From: Corynebacterium minutissimum
GTDB lineage: Bacteria; Actinomycetota; Actinomycetes; Mycobacteriales; Mycobacteriaceae
Direction: 5' to 3'
NCBI RefSeq assembly: GCF_000805675.1
Contig: NZ_JSEF01000004.1
Span: 241,002 to 305,001, forward strand
Length of the DNA stretch: 64,000 nucleotides
A model generated the notes under the pieces. That model was not told where the DNA came from. It was given only the letters and a program-made list of their open reading frames with translations, and searched no databases. A program made the translations under genes and the position numbers. How positions within the stretch are numbered: position 1 is the stretch's first letter; every line of letters starts with the position of its first letter. This document shows, piece after piece, positions 1 to 8,254 of the stretch.

Positions 1-1140
1 CGAAAGATAACTGCTGCCCTGGCCAGCTTTGTGGCCGTGGGGCTGGGCGCTGCGCCGGCCATGGCCTTGGAATTCGCCCAACCCGCACCTCAGTCGGAGG
101 AAAGCGCTGCCGTGGCCGCGCTGCGCATGGGCAAGATCGGTAACTTTGGCGATTGCACCGGCACACTGGTGGCCGAGCAGTGGGTGCTCACCGCCCGCCA
201 CTGCTTGGAGTCCGTCAATAACGAGGGCTCGCAGGCACGCTTTGGCCAGGGCAAAGACACCCGCGTGTATGACGTGGACTCCTGGGCGGTTTCACCGACT
301 ATCGACGCCGGCCTTATGCACCTGACCGAACCCGTCGAGGGCATCAAGCCTGCCAAGCTCGCGGATGCAGTTCCCACCGCCGGTGAGAAAGGCCACTTCT
401 ACGGCTGGAGCAGCAGCTCCCGCATGGCCCGCAAGGGTCAGCTGCCGATGGCCGAGATGGAAGTCGGCGAATTGCTATCCGGCGGCACCCCGCCGGCGAG
501 CCCAGACGAATCCGGCCAGAAGATGACGCCGGTAGCTCCAGGAGGAGAAGCAACTGCGCCGGGTGATTCCGGTGCCATGACTCCTGGCGGCATGGCCGTT
601 CCCGCACCAAACGGACCTGGCGGAATGGTCGCTCCCGCCCCTGGCTCGTCCGACGCTCCCCAGGTGATGAAGGGCGGCGAGATGCCAGACATCACCTCGG
701 GCCCAGGTGGCGCGGAAAGCATCCCAGCTGGTGAGCTTGGGGGAGTGGGGCCGATGATTGCCGCTGCCATCATGGATGTGAAGTCCCTCAATGGTGAGGG
801 CATGCAGGGCGGCGACTCCGGCGGACCGTTCTTCGTCAATGGCCATCTCGTCGGTGTGGCCACCGCTGGCACGTCGAATGCAGATCCGGACCTGCCTTCC
901 CCGACTGCTGCTATTACGTCGGTAGTCGAAGTCCGCGATTGGATCGAGGACATCACCAGTGGTCGGGATACCGACGGCGTTCTCAACGCCGATAACTCCC
1001 CGGCGCCACCAACAACTATGCAGGTCAGTGCCTTTGTCGCGTGGCCAGCGAGCATTGCCGCGGTAGTCGGACTTATCGCGATCGCCATCTTCTCGCGTTT
1101 GCTTAACCGCAAGTCTGTCGCCGCGCGGGGTACCAACTAG
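1..1140 (+). CDS. Trypsin-like serine protease, membrane-anchored (5' partial)
   Basis: Secreted chymotrypsin-fold peptidase. The frame is open from base 1 and reads through a hydrophobic signal peptide ending near APAMA, so the true start lies before the window. The catalytic triad is visible: His in LTARHC, Asp in DAGLMHL, and Ser in GGDSGGPFF. Between the Asp and Ser regions sits an insertion of about 90 residues rich in Pro, Gly, Ala and Met. A C-terminal hydrophobic segment followed by RLLNRKS suggests tethering to the membrane, with the catalytic domain outside. It is the first visible gene on this strand; a tiny membrane protein follows after 11 bases. Substrate unknown. The family call is secure; the native length is not known. 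Confidence 0.9.
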   Translation, partial: RKITAALASFVAVGLGAAPAMALEFAQPAPQSEESAAVAALRMGKIGNFGDCTGTLVAEQWVLTARHCLESVNNEGSQARFGQGKDTRVYDVDSWAVSPTIDAGLMHLTEPVEGIKPAKLADAVPTAGEKGHFYGWSSSSRMARKGQLPMAEMEVGELLSGGTPPASPDESGQKMTPVAPGGEATAPGDSGAMTPGGMAVPAPNGPGGMVAPAPGSSDAPQVMKGGEMPDITSGPGGAESIPAGELGGVGPMIAAAIMDVKSLNGEGMQGGDSGGPFFVNGHLVGVATAGTSNADPDLPSPTAAITSVVEVRDWIEDITSGRDTDGVLNADNSPAPPTTMQVSAFVAWPASIAAVVGLIAIAIFSRLLNRKSVAARGTN

Positions 1141-1151
1141 GCTGAATCTCC

Positions 1152-1340
1152 ATGAAGGAGAAACTCGTTCCGTGTCTGATCGCTGGTGCCATCCTCGGCC
1201 TAGTTCTGTGGTTGGCCTCCGGCATGTTGTGGTTGTTGCCGGTGGGCCTAGCAGCGGGCCTCATGGGCTACCCGCTCCTCGGCATCACGCGCGATGAGTC
1301 CCAAGCTCGCAAGCGCCGCGACGACACCTTCCGCGACTAA
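1152..1340 (+). CDS. Small membrane protein, 62 aa, unknown function
   Basis: Short hydrophobic protein with two likely membrane segments (about residues 7-25 and 27-45) and a charged, Arg/Asp-rich C-terminal tail. It starts 11 bases after the protease stop, so it is probably co-transcribed with it. The ribosome binding site is weak (a short purine run before the ATG). I do not recognise the family. The composition (hydrophobic core, then a positively charged cytoplasmic tail) fits a real small membrane protein better than chance. Confidence 0.55.
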   Translation: MKEKLVPCLIAGAILGLVLWLASGMLWLLPVGLAAGLMGYPLLGITRDESQARKRRDDTFRD

Positions 1341-1450
1341 GTGCCCCACGCCACCGCACTACGCCACCGCGCACGCTGCTTCACGGTCGGTCGCTAGATG
1401 GCACCCCACAAACCGTCGACAAATGGCGCCCCACAAAAGGCATCCGCTAG

Positions 1451-1521
1451 AAGGCGTTTTAGGGGCCAAAAACGCCATGTGCACACCCCAAAAGGCGTTT
1501 TCAGGCGAGAAAACGCCTTTT
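1451..1521. repeat. Tandem palindromes built on an AAGGCGTTTT unit
   Basis: The unit at 1490-1502 (AAAAGGCGTTTTC) is repeated as a perfect 13-base inverted copy at 1509-1521, with a 6-base loop. Just upstream, 1453-1460 (GGCGTTTT) pairs with 1469-1476 (AAAACGCC). Looser copies of the same unit flank them (near 1436 and 1538), and a direct repeat ATGGC(A/G)CCCCACAAA occurs near 1398 and 1424. The element fills a 272-base gap between converging genes, so part of it may act as a bidirectional terminator. The number of related copies suggests a REP-like element instead. Confidence 0.6.
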
Positions 1522-1612
1522 GACAGATGCCATCTGCAAGATGCCTTTTGCTAACTGCGGGCTGCCCTATGGACAGAACCGCCTTCCGGCTGATATTCGC
1601 TGTCAGAGCCGA

Positions 1613-2641
1613 CTAGAAGATCTCGATGCGCCCACCTAAGGATTCCGTCTGGCGTAACTGCGCTACCCAATTCGGTGCACCTGGGTGCAGGCGCAGCACC
1701 GGGCGGGAAGAAATCTTGACCGGAGAAACGGATTCCTTACGAGCACCGGATCGGGCTTCGATGCGGGTGCGGGCTCTGTAGCCAGCGTCGGCAAGCTCGG
1801 CGATTGAAGGCTCATCTGAAGCCAGCGAGTCACGGGCAGACTGCATCAACTCAATCGCCTCATCCAGGGCGGTGACCAAAGCCGTCGCGTTGGTCTCACA
1901 CATCTGGCGAACCAGGTCCGGGCGGGTACCGGCCACGCGCGTGCCGTCCTTGAAAGAGCCAGCCGCCAGGGACTGCGCCAGGATGCCGCCATTATCGCCC
2001 ACTACCGCGAGGGTCTCTGCCAGCACGTGCGGCAGATGAGAAATGCGAGCAACCGCAGCATCGTGGTTCGCCACGCGCACCGGCACGGCTTCTGCATGGA
2101 CCATCTGCGTCATGCGGACAACATCAGCGAAAATATTCTCCCACTCGGTCGGGATACGTTCGCCGCGCGCGTCGCACTCGGCGGCGTAGTCATAAGTAAT
2201 AACCCAGGCAGCGCGGTTGAACAGGCCGGTCTGCGAGTTCTCCCAGCCGGACTTGGACGTACCTGCCATGGGGTGGCCGCCCACGTAGCGCGGGTGCATG
2301 TTACGTTCAACAACGAGTTGGCGGATTTCCGCCTTCACCGAGACGACATCCGTAAAGCCGCAGCTCGGGGCGTGTTCCTGAATGGCGTCAAGAACCGAGG
2401 CAACCGCATCCATGGGCACCGCGATAACGATGAGCGCCTTGTCTTCCTCCGCGCGGCGAAGAATGGCGGGGAGGTCATCGGTGACGTCAAAGCCCTGTTT
2501 CACAGCAATGCGGGCACCGGACGTGGAGTGGTTGTAGCCGTACACCGGATGGTTGCTTGCGGCGAGGTCACGCAGCAGGGAACCACCAATGAGGCCGAGG
2601 CCGATAATGCAGACGGGGCGTTGAACATCTTGAGAACTCAC
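1613..2641 (-). CDS. tyrA: Prephenate (or arogenate) dehydrogenase
   Basis: Oxidative decarboxylation step of tyrosine biosynthesis, using NAD(P). The N-terminal Rossmann motif GLGLIGGS is at residues 14-21 and the family signature GGHPMAGTS at 121-129 (the His is part of the active site). 342 aa is normal for an actinobacterial TyrA without a fused chorismate mutase. No ACT domain is seen. The C-terminal tail (about residues 300-342) is basic then hydrophobic. It starts with GTG at 2641 and is divergent from the 2681 gene with only 39 bases between, so the two promoters must overlap or be leaderless. In corynebacteria this enzyme often prefers arogenate; the sequence alone does not decide that. 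Confidence 0.93.
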   Translation of the reverse strand: MSSQDVQRPVCIIGLGLIGGSLLRDLAASNHPVYGYNHSTSGARIAVKQGFDVTDDLPAILRRAEEDKALIVIAVPMDAVASVLDAIQEHAPSCGFTDVVSVKAEIRQLVVERNMHPRYVGGHPMAGTSKSGWENSQTGLFNRAAWVITYDYAAECDARGERIPTEWENIFADVVRMTQMVHAEAVPVRVANHDAAVARISHLPHVLAETLAVVGDNGGILAQSLAAGSFKDGTRVAGTRPDLVRQMCETNATALVTALDEAIELMQSARDSLASDEPSIAELADAGYRARTRIEARSGARKESVSPVKISSRPVLRLHPGAPNWVAQLRQTESLGGRIEIF

Positions 2642-2680
2642 GGTGACAATTGTGGCACAACCCGACTAATCTGACGAGGT

Positions 2681-3184
2681 ATGAGCCACGACGATCTGTC
2701 TTTTTCCATCACCGTTGCCCGCAGCGAGCACGGATGGGTGATTCGCCCCTTCGAGGATGACTTCACTAACGTCAACACCTCCATTAAGGCAGTGCGCAAC
2801 CTGCGTTCCGAGGGTGCGGCCTTTGCGCTGTTGTGCGTGGAGGATGACTATTTCGTCGTGGTCCGCCCAGTGCCGGGGGATGTGCGCATGCTGCTTTCCG
2901 ACGCCACCTATGCCGCCGAAGACGACTTCGCCGCGGATTTCCTCGACCTGCGCGATCTCGACATCCCGGATCTAGACGAAGATGAGTGGGAGGACGCCGA
3001 CCCTTATGGCGACGGTGACTTCGACATCTTCGCTGACCTCGGCCTTGATGAGGATCAAGTGGGCTACATCATTGACAACGATGAGGATTGGCCTTCCGAT
3101 ATGCTCCTGCGCATTGCCGGCGAGCTGGGCTTTGGTGATGAGCTGGAGGATTTCATCGACGGCCTCGACTCGGATGACTCTTAA
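2681..3184 (+). CDS. tRNA adenosine deaminase-associated protein
   Basis: Acidic protein of 167 aa, rich in Asp and Glu (a run of D/E around residues 90-125), of the family found next to tadA in actinobacteria. The first half looks like an alpha/beta domain; the rest is acidic. Its stop codon lies 11 bases inside tadA, so the two are translationally coupled. The role is not established; the constant pairing with TadA and the acidity suggest a partner or chaperone for the basic, tRNA-binding enzyme. A GAGG element precedes the ATG at short distance. Confidence 0.8.
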   Translation: MSHDDLSFSITVARSEHGWVIRPFEDDFTNVNTSIKAVRNLRSEGAAFALLCVEDDYFVVVRPVPGDVRMLLSDATYAAEDDFAADFLDLRDLDIPDLDEDEWEDADPYGDGDFDIFADLGLDEDQVGYIIDNDEDWPSDMLLRIAGELGFGDELEDFIDGLDSDDS

Positions 3185-3662
3185 ACCAGCAGCGGGCCTG
3201 GTGCGCGCGGAGTCTCGCATGCGCCGCGCTCTGGAGGTTGCACGGACCACGCCGGCGGGGGATATCCCGGTGGGTGCCGTGCTTTACGACGCCTCCGGTA
3301 ACGAACTCGCCACCGGCGTTAACCGCCGCGAGCAGCTGAATGACCCCACCGCGCATGCAGAGGTGGAAGCCATCCGCCAGGCGGTGCGCGCGCACGGCGA
3401 TGGCTGGCGGCTGGAAGGCTGCGAGCTGGTCGTCACCCTGGAACCCTGCGCGATGTGCGCAGGCGCGATTCAAGCTTCCCGGGTGTCCTCGGTGGTCTTT
3501 GGCGCTTTTGAGCCGAAGACGGGGGCGTGCGGCTCGCTTGTTGACGTCCTCCGCGCCCCCGGCGCCCTCCACGTGCCCGAGGTACGCGGTGGAGTGCTGG
3601 AGGAGGAGTGCGCGGAGCTGCTCACGAGCTTCTTTGGGGGTCTGCGCGGAAGCAGCGAGTAG
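3174..3662 (+). CDS. tadA: tRNA(Arg) adenosine-34 deaminase
   Basis: Converts A34 of tRNA-Arg(ACG) to inosine. The cytidine-deaminase fold zinc motifs are present: HAE at residues 61-63 (zinc His and proton-shuttling Glu) and PCAMC at 91-95 (the two zinc Cys). The frame is open far upstream, but the ATG at 3174 gives the normal family length (162 aa) and overlaps the previous gene's stop, typical of coupling. The alternative inner ATG (residue 16) would cut into the first helix. Confidence 0.93.
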   Translation: MTLKPAAGLVRAESRMRRALEVARTTPAGDIPVGAVLYDASGNELATGVNRREQLNDPTAHAEVEAIRQAVRAHGDGWRLEGCELVVTLEPCAMCAGAIQASRVSSVVFGAFEPKTGACGSLVDVLRAPGALHVPEVRGGVLEEECAELLTSFFGGLRGSSE

Positions 3663-3754
3663 CCCTGAGTTGGGTAGTGGCCCCGGATCCACCTTCCGAT
3701 TCGCGTGTAGGCTGGGTGGCCCACGTGAGAGACGTAGATATTAAGGAGAAAATC

Positions 3755-3952
3755 ATGGGTGATTTCGAGAACAAGAAGGACGAGTTCGTTGGCAAGGCTA
3801 AGGAAGCTGCTGGCAACGTAAGCGACAACGAGAAGCTGGAGAACGAGGGCAAGGCCGACCAGGTCACCTCTGAGGCCAAGCAGAAGGCTTCCGACGCCGT
3901 CGAGGGCGTCAAGGATAAGGCCAACGAGGTTATCGGTAACCTCAAGGACTAA
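3755..3952 (+). CDS. CsbD-like stress protein, 65 aa
   Basis: Small, highly charged, Lys/Glu/Ala-rich helical protein with the repeated pattern typical of the CsbD family: K-x-E-F-x-GKAKEAAG near the start, a second DAVEGVKDKANEVIG near the end. CsbD proteins are general-stress proteins of unknown mechanism; in Bacillus csbD belongs to the sigma-B regulon. The frame is open upstream, but ATG 3755 with a strong AAGGAGA seven bases before it is clearly the start. Preceded by about 90 bases with its own promoter space. Confidence 0.88.
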   Translation: MGDFENKKDEFVGKAKEAAGNVSDNEKLENEGKADQVTSEAKQKASDAVEGVKDKANEVIGNLKD

Positions 3953-4043
3953 TTCCTAGCCTTAGGTAGCTGAATCGCTGTCCCCGCCGCCTGGCGTGGG
4001 CAGCGATTTTGTCGCTCGGGACGACTCCCGTAATCTGGAACGC

Positions 4044-4134
4044 GGTGGCGTGTCCGAGCGGCCGAAGGTGATCGCCTCGAAAGCGATTGTTGGGTAACCC
4101 CCAACCGCGGGTTCAAATCCCGCCGCCACCGCCA
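4044..4134 (+). tRNA. tRNA-Ser (anticodon CGA)
   Basis: Class II tRNA. The acceptor stem GGTGGCG (4044-4050) pairs with CGCCACC (4124-4130), followed by discriminator G and an encoded CCA. The anticodon stem ATCGC/GCGAT encloses loop CTCGAAA, giving anticodon CGA. A long variable arm (GTTGGG...CCCAAC) and a standard T loop (GGTTCAAATCC) complete the serine pattern. Confidence 0.97.
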
Positions 4135-4137
4135 CAT

Positions 4138-4180
4138 CCGGCACTCCAGTTTTTAGCTCTGGGGTGCCGGTCCTTTTATG
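4138..4180 (+). terminator. Terminator of tRNA-Ser(CGA)
   Basis: Twelve-base stem CCGGCACTCCAG (4138-4149) with CTGGGGTGCCGG (4159-4170), one G-T wobble, followed by TCCTTTTATGTTTT. Directly downstream of the tRNA. Confidence 0.85.
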
Positions 4181-4182
4181 TT

Positions 4183-4350
4183 TTAGAAGCCAGCCCGCCC
4201 TCTATCAACATCTCTTTGGAAATCCAGCGCGGCTTGGCGCGCCTCGGGGTCGTGGTCTTCCGTACGTTTGTGAATCCGCCGGCTCATCATGCCCGCTGGG
4301 ATGGCAATGAGAAGGATGGCCGCGACGGCGACGATGACGAAAGTAGACAT
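4183..4350 (-). CDS. Small membrane protein, 55 aa, unknown function
   Basis: One N-terminal membrane segment (about residues 3-23) followed by a charged, Arg/Asp-rich cytoplasmic tail with the pattern D-x-D-x-EARQAALDFQ. The frame extends 11 codons upstream, but the ATG at 4350 is preceded by an AGGAGA at good spacing and is taken as the start. Family not recognised. It faces tRNA-Ser and is divergent from the MMPL gene. Confidence 0.6.
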   Translation of the reverse strand: MSTFVIVAVAAILLIAIPAGMMSRRIHKRTEDHDPEARQAALDFQRDVDRGRAGF

Positions 4351-4531
4351 GGCGGGTCTCCTAGAGCACTTCAGTAGCTCCACATTGTAGCGCAGGCCAT
4401 ACTCCGCAGGGCTGGTAGAGCTCTTACGGGACCGTTAGGGCTTCACAGCCCAACTGGTTAAACTGGTGCACATTCGTGTCCACCGCCAAAGCTTCCGCGA
4501 GCAATAATCGCGCATGTGAAGGGGAATTTCC

Positions 4532-6964
4532 GTGGCAAAGCTGCTTTACCACCTAGGCCGCTGGTCTTACATCAATCGATGGAAGGTCATCATCGCCTGG
4601 ATCTTCATTGTGGCGGCTGCGGGCGGAGCGACCTTGAGCTTAATGAAGCCGATGACCACGGAGTACTCCATCAGCGGCACGCCCGCTATTGACGCCACCC
4701 GCCGCGCGGTGGAGCTCTTCCCGGAGAACGGCAACCCGGCCAATGCGCCGACGGTCAACCTCGTCTTCAAGGCCCCGGAAGGTGAGAAGCTCAGCGATCC
4801 GCAGAATGAGGTAGCGGTGGGGGATGTGGTGCGCCACATTGCTGAGGGCTTAGATATACCGGAGGGCAGCCAACAGCGTTGGGGCAACCCGCTTGACGTA
4901 TCGCCAGCACTTCAGCAGCAAGTCATTGAGCAGTTCACATCCATGGGATTGCCGGAGGAGACCGCACGGGCGGATGCCGACAACCTGGCCATGGTTAATG
5001 CTGATGAGACGATTGCTTATACCACCTTCGACTTTGACGCGGAAAGCCCCTATTCAGTCGACCCCGCGGATAAAGACGTGGTCCATGAAGCCATGGATAT
5101 TGGTCGCGCCGCGGGCCTGGAGGTAGAAGCCGGCGGTGCGGGCTTCGGTGATGAAATCCAGGTCAACTCGATTTCTGAGGTCATCGGCCTCGCCGTGGCG
5201 TTTATCGTCCTCATTATTACCTTCGGTTCGCTGGCCTCCGCTGGCATGCCGCTTATCTCCGCGGTCGTGGGCGTGGGCCTGGGTGCGATGGGCGTCATGA
5301 TTGCCACCCACTGGATTGAGCTCAACAACCTCACCCCGGTTCTGGCCGTCATGATCGGTTTGGCCGTGGGTATCGACTACGCGCTGTTCATCATGTCGCG
5401 CTACCGGCAGGAGCGCTCCCGCATGGACGGGCCGGATGCCGCCGGCATGGCCGTCGGCACGGCGGGCTCCTCCGTGGTCTTTGCCGGTGCGACGGTCTTC
5501 ATCGCGCTCTTCGCTCTGCTCGTGGCACGCATCAGCTTCCTTACCGCCATGGGCCTGGCCGCTGCGGGCACGGTCTTCATGGCCGTGCTTGTGGCGCTGA
5601 CCTTGGTGCCCGCGATGCTGGGCCTGCTCGGTGATAAAGCCTTCGCCGGGCGCATCCCCGGCGTGGCCGGCAACCCCACGAAGCGCCGCCCGCGCCGTAC
5701 GAAACCAACGATGGGTAACCGTTGGGTGCGCACGGTTCAGCGTGTCCCCGGTGTCGTCATGGCCCTGGTGGTGCTCGGACTCGGTGCTTTGACCGCCCCG
5801 GTCTTGCACATGGAGCTGGCGCTTCCGGCGGATACCACGTCTAATCCGGATACCACCCAGCGCAAGGCGGCGGATCTGCTCTCCGAAGGCTTCGGCCCCG
5901 GCATCAACGGCCCCTTCCTGGTGATCGTGGATGGCGCTAACGCCAACCCGGATTCCGCAGCCTTGCAGCCCTATATCCAGGGCCAGGAGGGTGAAGAGGA
6001 CGAGCAGAAGAAGGCGGCCCTTTCTTCCTTCATCTATTCCGTGCAGCGCCTGAATCAAGTGGGCGGTGTCAAGCACGCCCAGCTGGTGGGGGTGAGCAAA
6101 GACATGAAGTCCGCGCAGATCATGGTCAGCCCTACCACGGCGCCGACGGATGATGCCACGGTTGGCACCGCCTCCGCCCTGCGTACTGCCGGTGCGGAGC
6201 TGGAGGATGCCACCGGTGCCGAGATCGGCATGACGGGCCTGACCGCGGTGCAGCTCGACATCACCGAGCGCCTCGAAGAAGCCATGGGGCCATACCTTGC
6301 CATCGTGGTGGGCCTGGCCATCTTCCTGCTGCTGGCGGTCTTCCGCTCCATCTTGGTCCCGCTGGTGGCCGGCTTAGGCTTCCTGCTCTCCGTCGGCGGT
6401 GCCTTCGGTCTGACCGTGCTGGTGTGGCAGGACGGCTTCACCGGACTGGTGCCCGCGCCGGGCCCGCTGATTTCCTTCATGCCCATCTTCCTCATCGGCG
6501 TGACCTTCGGCCTTGCCATGGATTATCAGGTTTTCCTGGTCACCCGCATGCGCGAGCATTTCTCCCGTTTCCCGCAGGGCAGTGGCGGGAAGTACAGCAA
6601 GTACAACGCCAACGATGAGGCGACTATCGCCGGCTTTACCGCCGGTGCCCGCGTGGTTACTGCTGCGGCCATCATCATGATTTCCGTCTTCGTGGCCTTT
6701 ATCAGCCAGCCCCTGCCCTTCATCCAGATCTTCGGCTTCGCGCTGGCAGCGGGCGTGCTTTTCGACGCCTTCCTAGTCCGCATGTCCCTCGTCCCCGCCA
6801 CCATGTTCCTCATGGGGCACACTACCTGGTGGATGCCGAAATGGCTGGACAAGCTGATCCCGCAGCTGGACATCGAGGGCACCGCACTCGAGGAAGAATG
6901 GGAGCGCAAACACGCAGCAGCATCCCGTGAAGCAGAGGATAAAGCAGCGCAGCCCGTAGAATAG
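4532..6964 (+). CDS. MMPL-family RND transporter
   Basis: 810 aa inner-membrane exporter with the two-fold RND layout: TM1 near residues 18-35, a periplasmic domain, a block of TMs (about 205-360), a second TM1-like segment (about 405-425), a second periplasmic domain, and a final TM block (about 590-770). The proton-relay Asp-Tyr pairs are present in both halves: GIDYALF near residue 280 and AMDYQVF near 665. Actinobacterial MMPLs export trehalose mycolates and other lipids. Which corynebacterial paralogue (CmpL-like or other) this is cannot be said. GTG start with AAGGGG before it; tgt follows after 6 bases and is likely co-transcribed. Confidence 0.9.
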   Translation: MAKLLYHLGRWSYINRWKVIIAWIFIVAAAGGATLSLMKPMTTEYSISGTPAIDATRRAVELFPENGNPANAPTVNLVFKAPEGEKLSDPQNEVAVGDVVRHIAEGLDIPEGSQQRWGNPLDVSPALQQQVIEQFTSMGLPEETARADADNLAMVNADETIAYTTFDFDAESPYSVDPADKDVVHEAMDIGRAAGLEVEAGGAGFGDEIQVNSISEVIGLAVAFIVLIITFGSLASAGMPLISAVVGVGLGAMGVMIATHWIELNNLTPVLAVMIGLAVGIDYALFIMSRYRQERSRMDGPDAAGMAVGTAGSSVVFAGATVFIALFALLVARISFLTAMGLAAAGTVFMAVLVALTLVPAMLGLLGDKAFAGRIPGVAGNPTKRRPRRTKPTMGNRWVRTVQRVPGVVMALVVLGLGALTAPVLHMELALPADTTSNPDTTQRKAADLLSEGFGPGINGPFLVIVDGANANPDSAALQPYIQGQEGEEDEQKKAALSSFIYSVQRLNQVGGVKHAQLVGVSKDMKSAQIMVSPTTAPTDDATVGTASALRTAGAELEDATGAEIGMTGLTAVQLDITERLEEAMGPYLAIVVGLAIFLLLAVFRSILVPLVAGLGFLLSVGGAFGLTVLVWQDGFTGLVPAPGPLISFMPIFLIGVTFGLAMDYQVFLVTRMREHFSRFPQGSGGKYSKYNANDEATIAGFTAGARVVTAAAIIMISVFVAFISQPLPFIQIFGFALAAGVLFDAFLVRMSLVPATMFLMGHTTWWMPKWLDKLIPQLDIEGTALEEEWERKHAAASREAEDKAAQPVE

Positions 6965-6970
6965 TTCCCT

Positions 6971-8254
6971 ATGACCCACCCTAAGCCGCAGCTTGAGACC
7001 GACCTGTCCTTCGATGTGAAGAAGGAGCTGGACCTAAGTGGTCCAGCACAACCGGGAAAGCACGGCCGCACCGGCGTTATCCATACGCCGCATGGAGATA
7101 TCCAAACCCCGGCCTTCATCCCGGTGGCCACCAAGGCCACGGTGAAGACGCTGACCCCGGAACAGATCCGGGCCACCGGCGCGCAGGCCATCCTGTCCAA
7201 CGCTTATCACCTCTACCTGCAGCCGGGCCACGACATCGTGGACGAGGCCGGCGGCGTGGCTACCTTCGAGAACTGGCATGGGCCGACCTATACCGACTCG
7301 GGCGGATTCCAGGTCATGTCGCTCGGCGTGGGTTTCAAGAAGGTCCTCGCCATGGATGTGGCAGACCTGACGGACTCCGACATCCGCGCGGCCAAGAAAG
7401 AGCGCATGGCGCAGGTGGATGAGGACGGCGTGGACTTTAAATCCTTCATCGACGGTTCCACGCATCGCTTCACCCCGGAGGTCTCCATGCAAATCCAGCA
7501 TGGCTTGGGCGCGGACATTATGTTTGCCTTCGACGAGCTCACCACGCTCGTGGATACCCGCACTTACCAGGAGGAATCCGTCGAGCGGACGCGCCGCTGG
7601 GCGCAGCGCTGCCTGGATGAGCACGACCGGTTGACGCTCGCCCGCGGCCCGCAGAAACCGCGCCAGTCCCTGTGGGGCGTGGTGCAGGGCGCGCAGTACG
7701 AGGACCTGCGCCGCCAGGCCGCGCGTGGGCTGGTGGAGCTCTCCGATCGTGCCGAGGCAAATGGCCGTCGCGGCTTCGGTGGCTTCGGCATCGGTGGTGC
7801 TTTAGAGAAGGAGAATCTGGGCACGATTGTGGGGTGGGTATGCGATGAGCTGCCCGTCGATAAGCCCCGGCACCTGCTGGGTATTTCTGAACCGGATGAT
7901 ATTTTTACCGCCGTTGAGGCTGGTGCCGATACTTTTGACTGTGTGGCGCCGACCCGCCTAGCGCGCCGCGGTGGCGTCTACACCCTCGACGGACGCCTCA
8001 ACCTCACCAATGCGCGCTTCAAACGGGATTTTGCTGGCGTGGACGAGGAATTCGGCGGTTACGTCTCGGAGAACTACTCCCGCGCCTACATCCACCACTT
8101 GCTCAAGGCCAAGGAATTCCTCGCCGGCACGCTGTGCACCATGCACAACCTGGAGTTCATGATCCGCCTGGTGGATAACATTCGGGAGTCCATCGACGGC
8201 GGCTATTACGAGGCCTACCGCGATGAATTTATGGGGCGCTATTACGCCAAGTGA
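6971..8254 (+). CDS. tgt: tRNA-guanine transglycosylase (zinc cysteines missing)
   Basis: Exchanges G34 for preQ1 (or queuine) in GUN-anticodon tRNAs. Family motifs are clear: DSGGFQVMS near residues 109-117 and the nucleophile region FDCVAPTRLARRG near 322. 427 aa, slightly long because of an N-terminal extension of about 35 residues. The oddity is the zinc site: where bacterial Tgt has C-x-C-x2-C before NYSRAY, this protein reads E-F-G-G-Y-V-S-E, so all three Cys are replaced; only the distal His (in TMHNLEF) remains. The rest of the barrel is intact, with no frameshift, so it is probably functional with a metal-free C-terminal subdomain. YhhQ and GluQ genes in this window support a queuosine role. 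Confidence 0.92.
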   Translation: MTHPKPQLETDLSFDVKKELDLSGPAQPGKHGRTGVIHTPHGDIQTPAFIPVATKATVKTLTPEQIRATGAQAILSNAYHLYLQPGHDIVDEAGGVATFENWHGPTYTDSGGFQVMSLGVGFKKVLAMDVADLTDSDIRAAKKERMAQVDEDGVDFKSFIDGSTHRFTPEVSMQIQHGLGADIMFAFDELTTLVDTRTYQEESVERTRRWAQRCLDEHDRLTLARGPQKPRQSLWGVVQGAQYEDLRRQAARGLVELSDRAEANGRRGFGGFGIGGALEKENLGTIVGWVCDELPVDKPRHLLGISEPDDIFTAVEAGADTFDCVAPTRLARRGGVYTLDGRLNLTNARFKRDFAGVDEEFGGYVSENYSRAYIHHLLKAKEFLAGTLCTMHNLEFMIRLVDNIRESIDGGYYEAYRDEFMGRYYAK

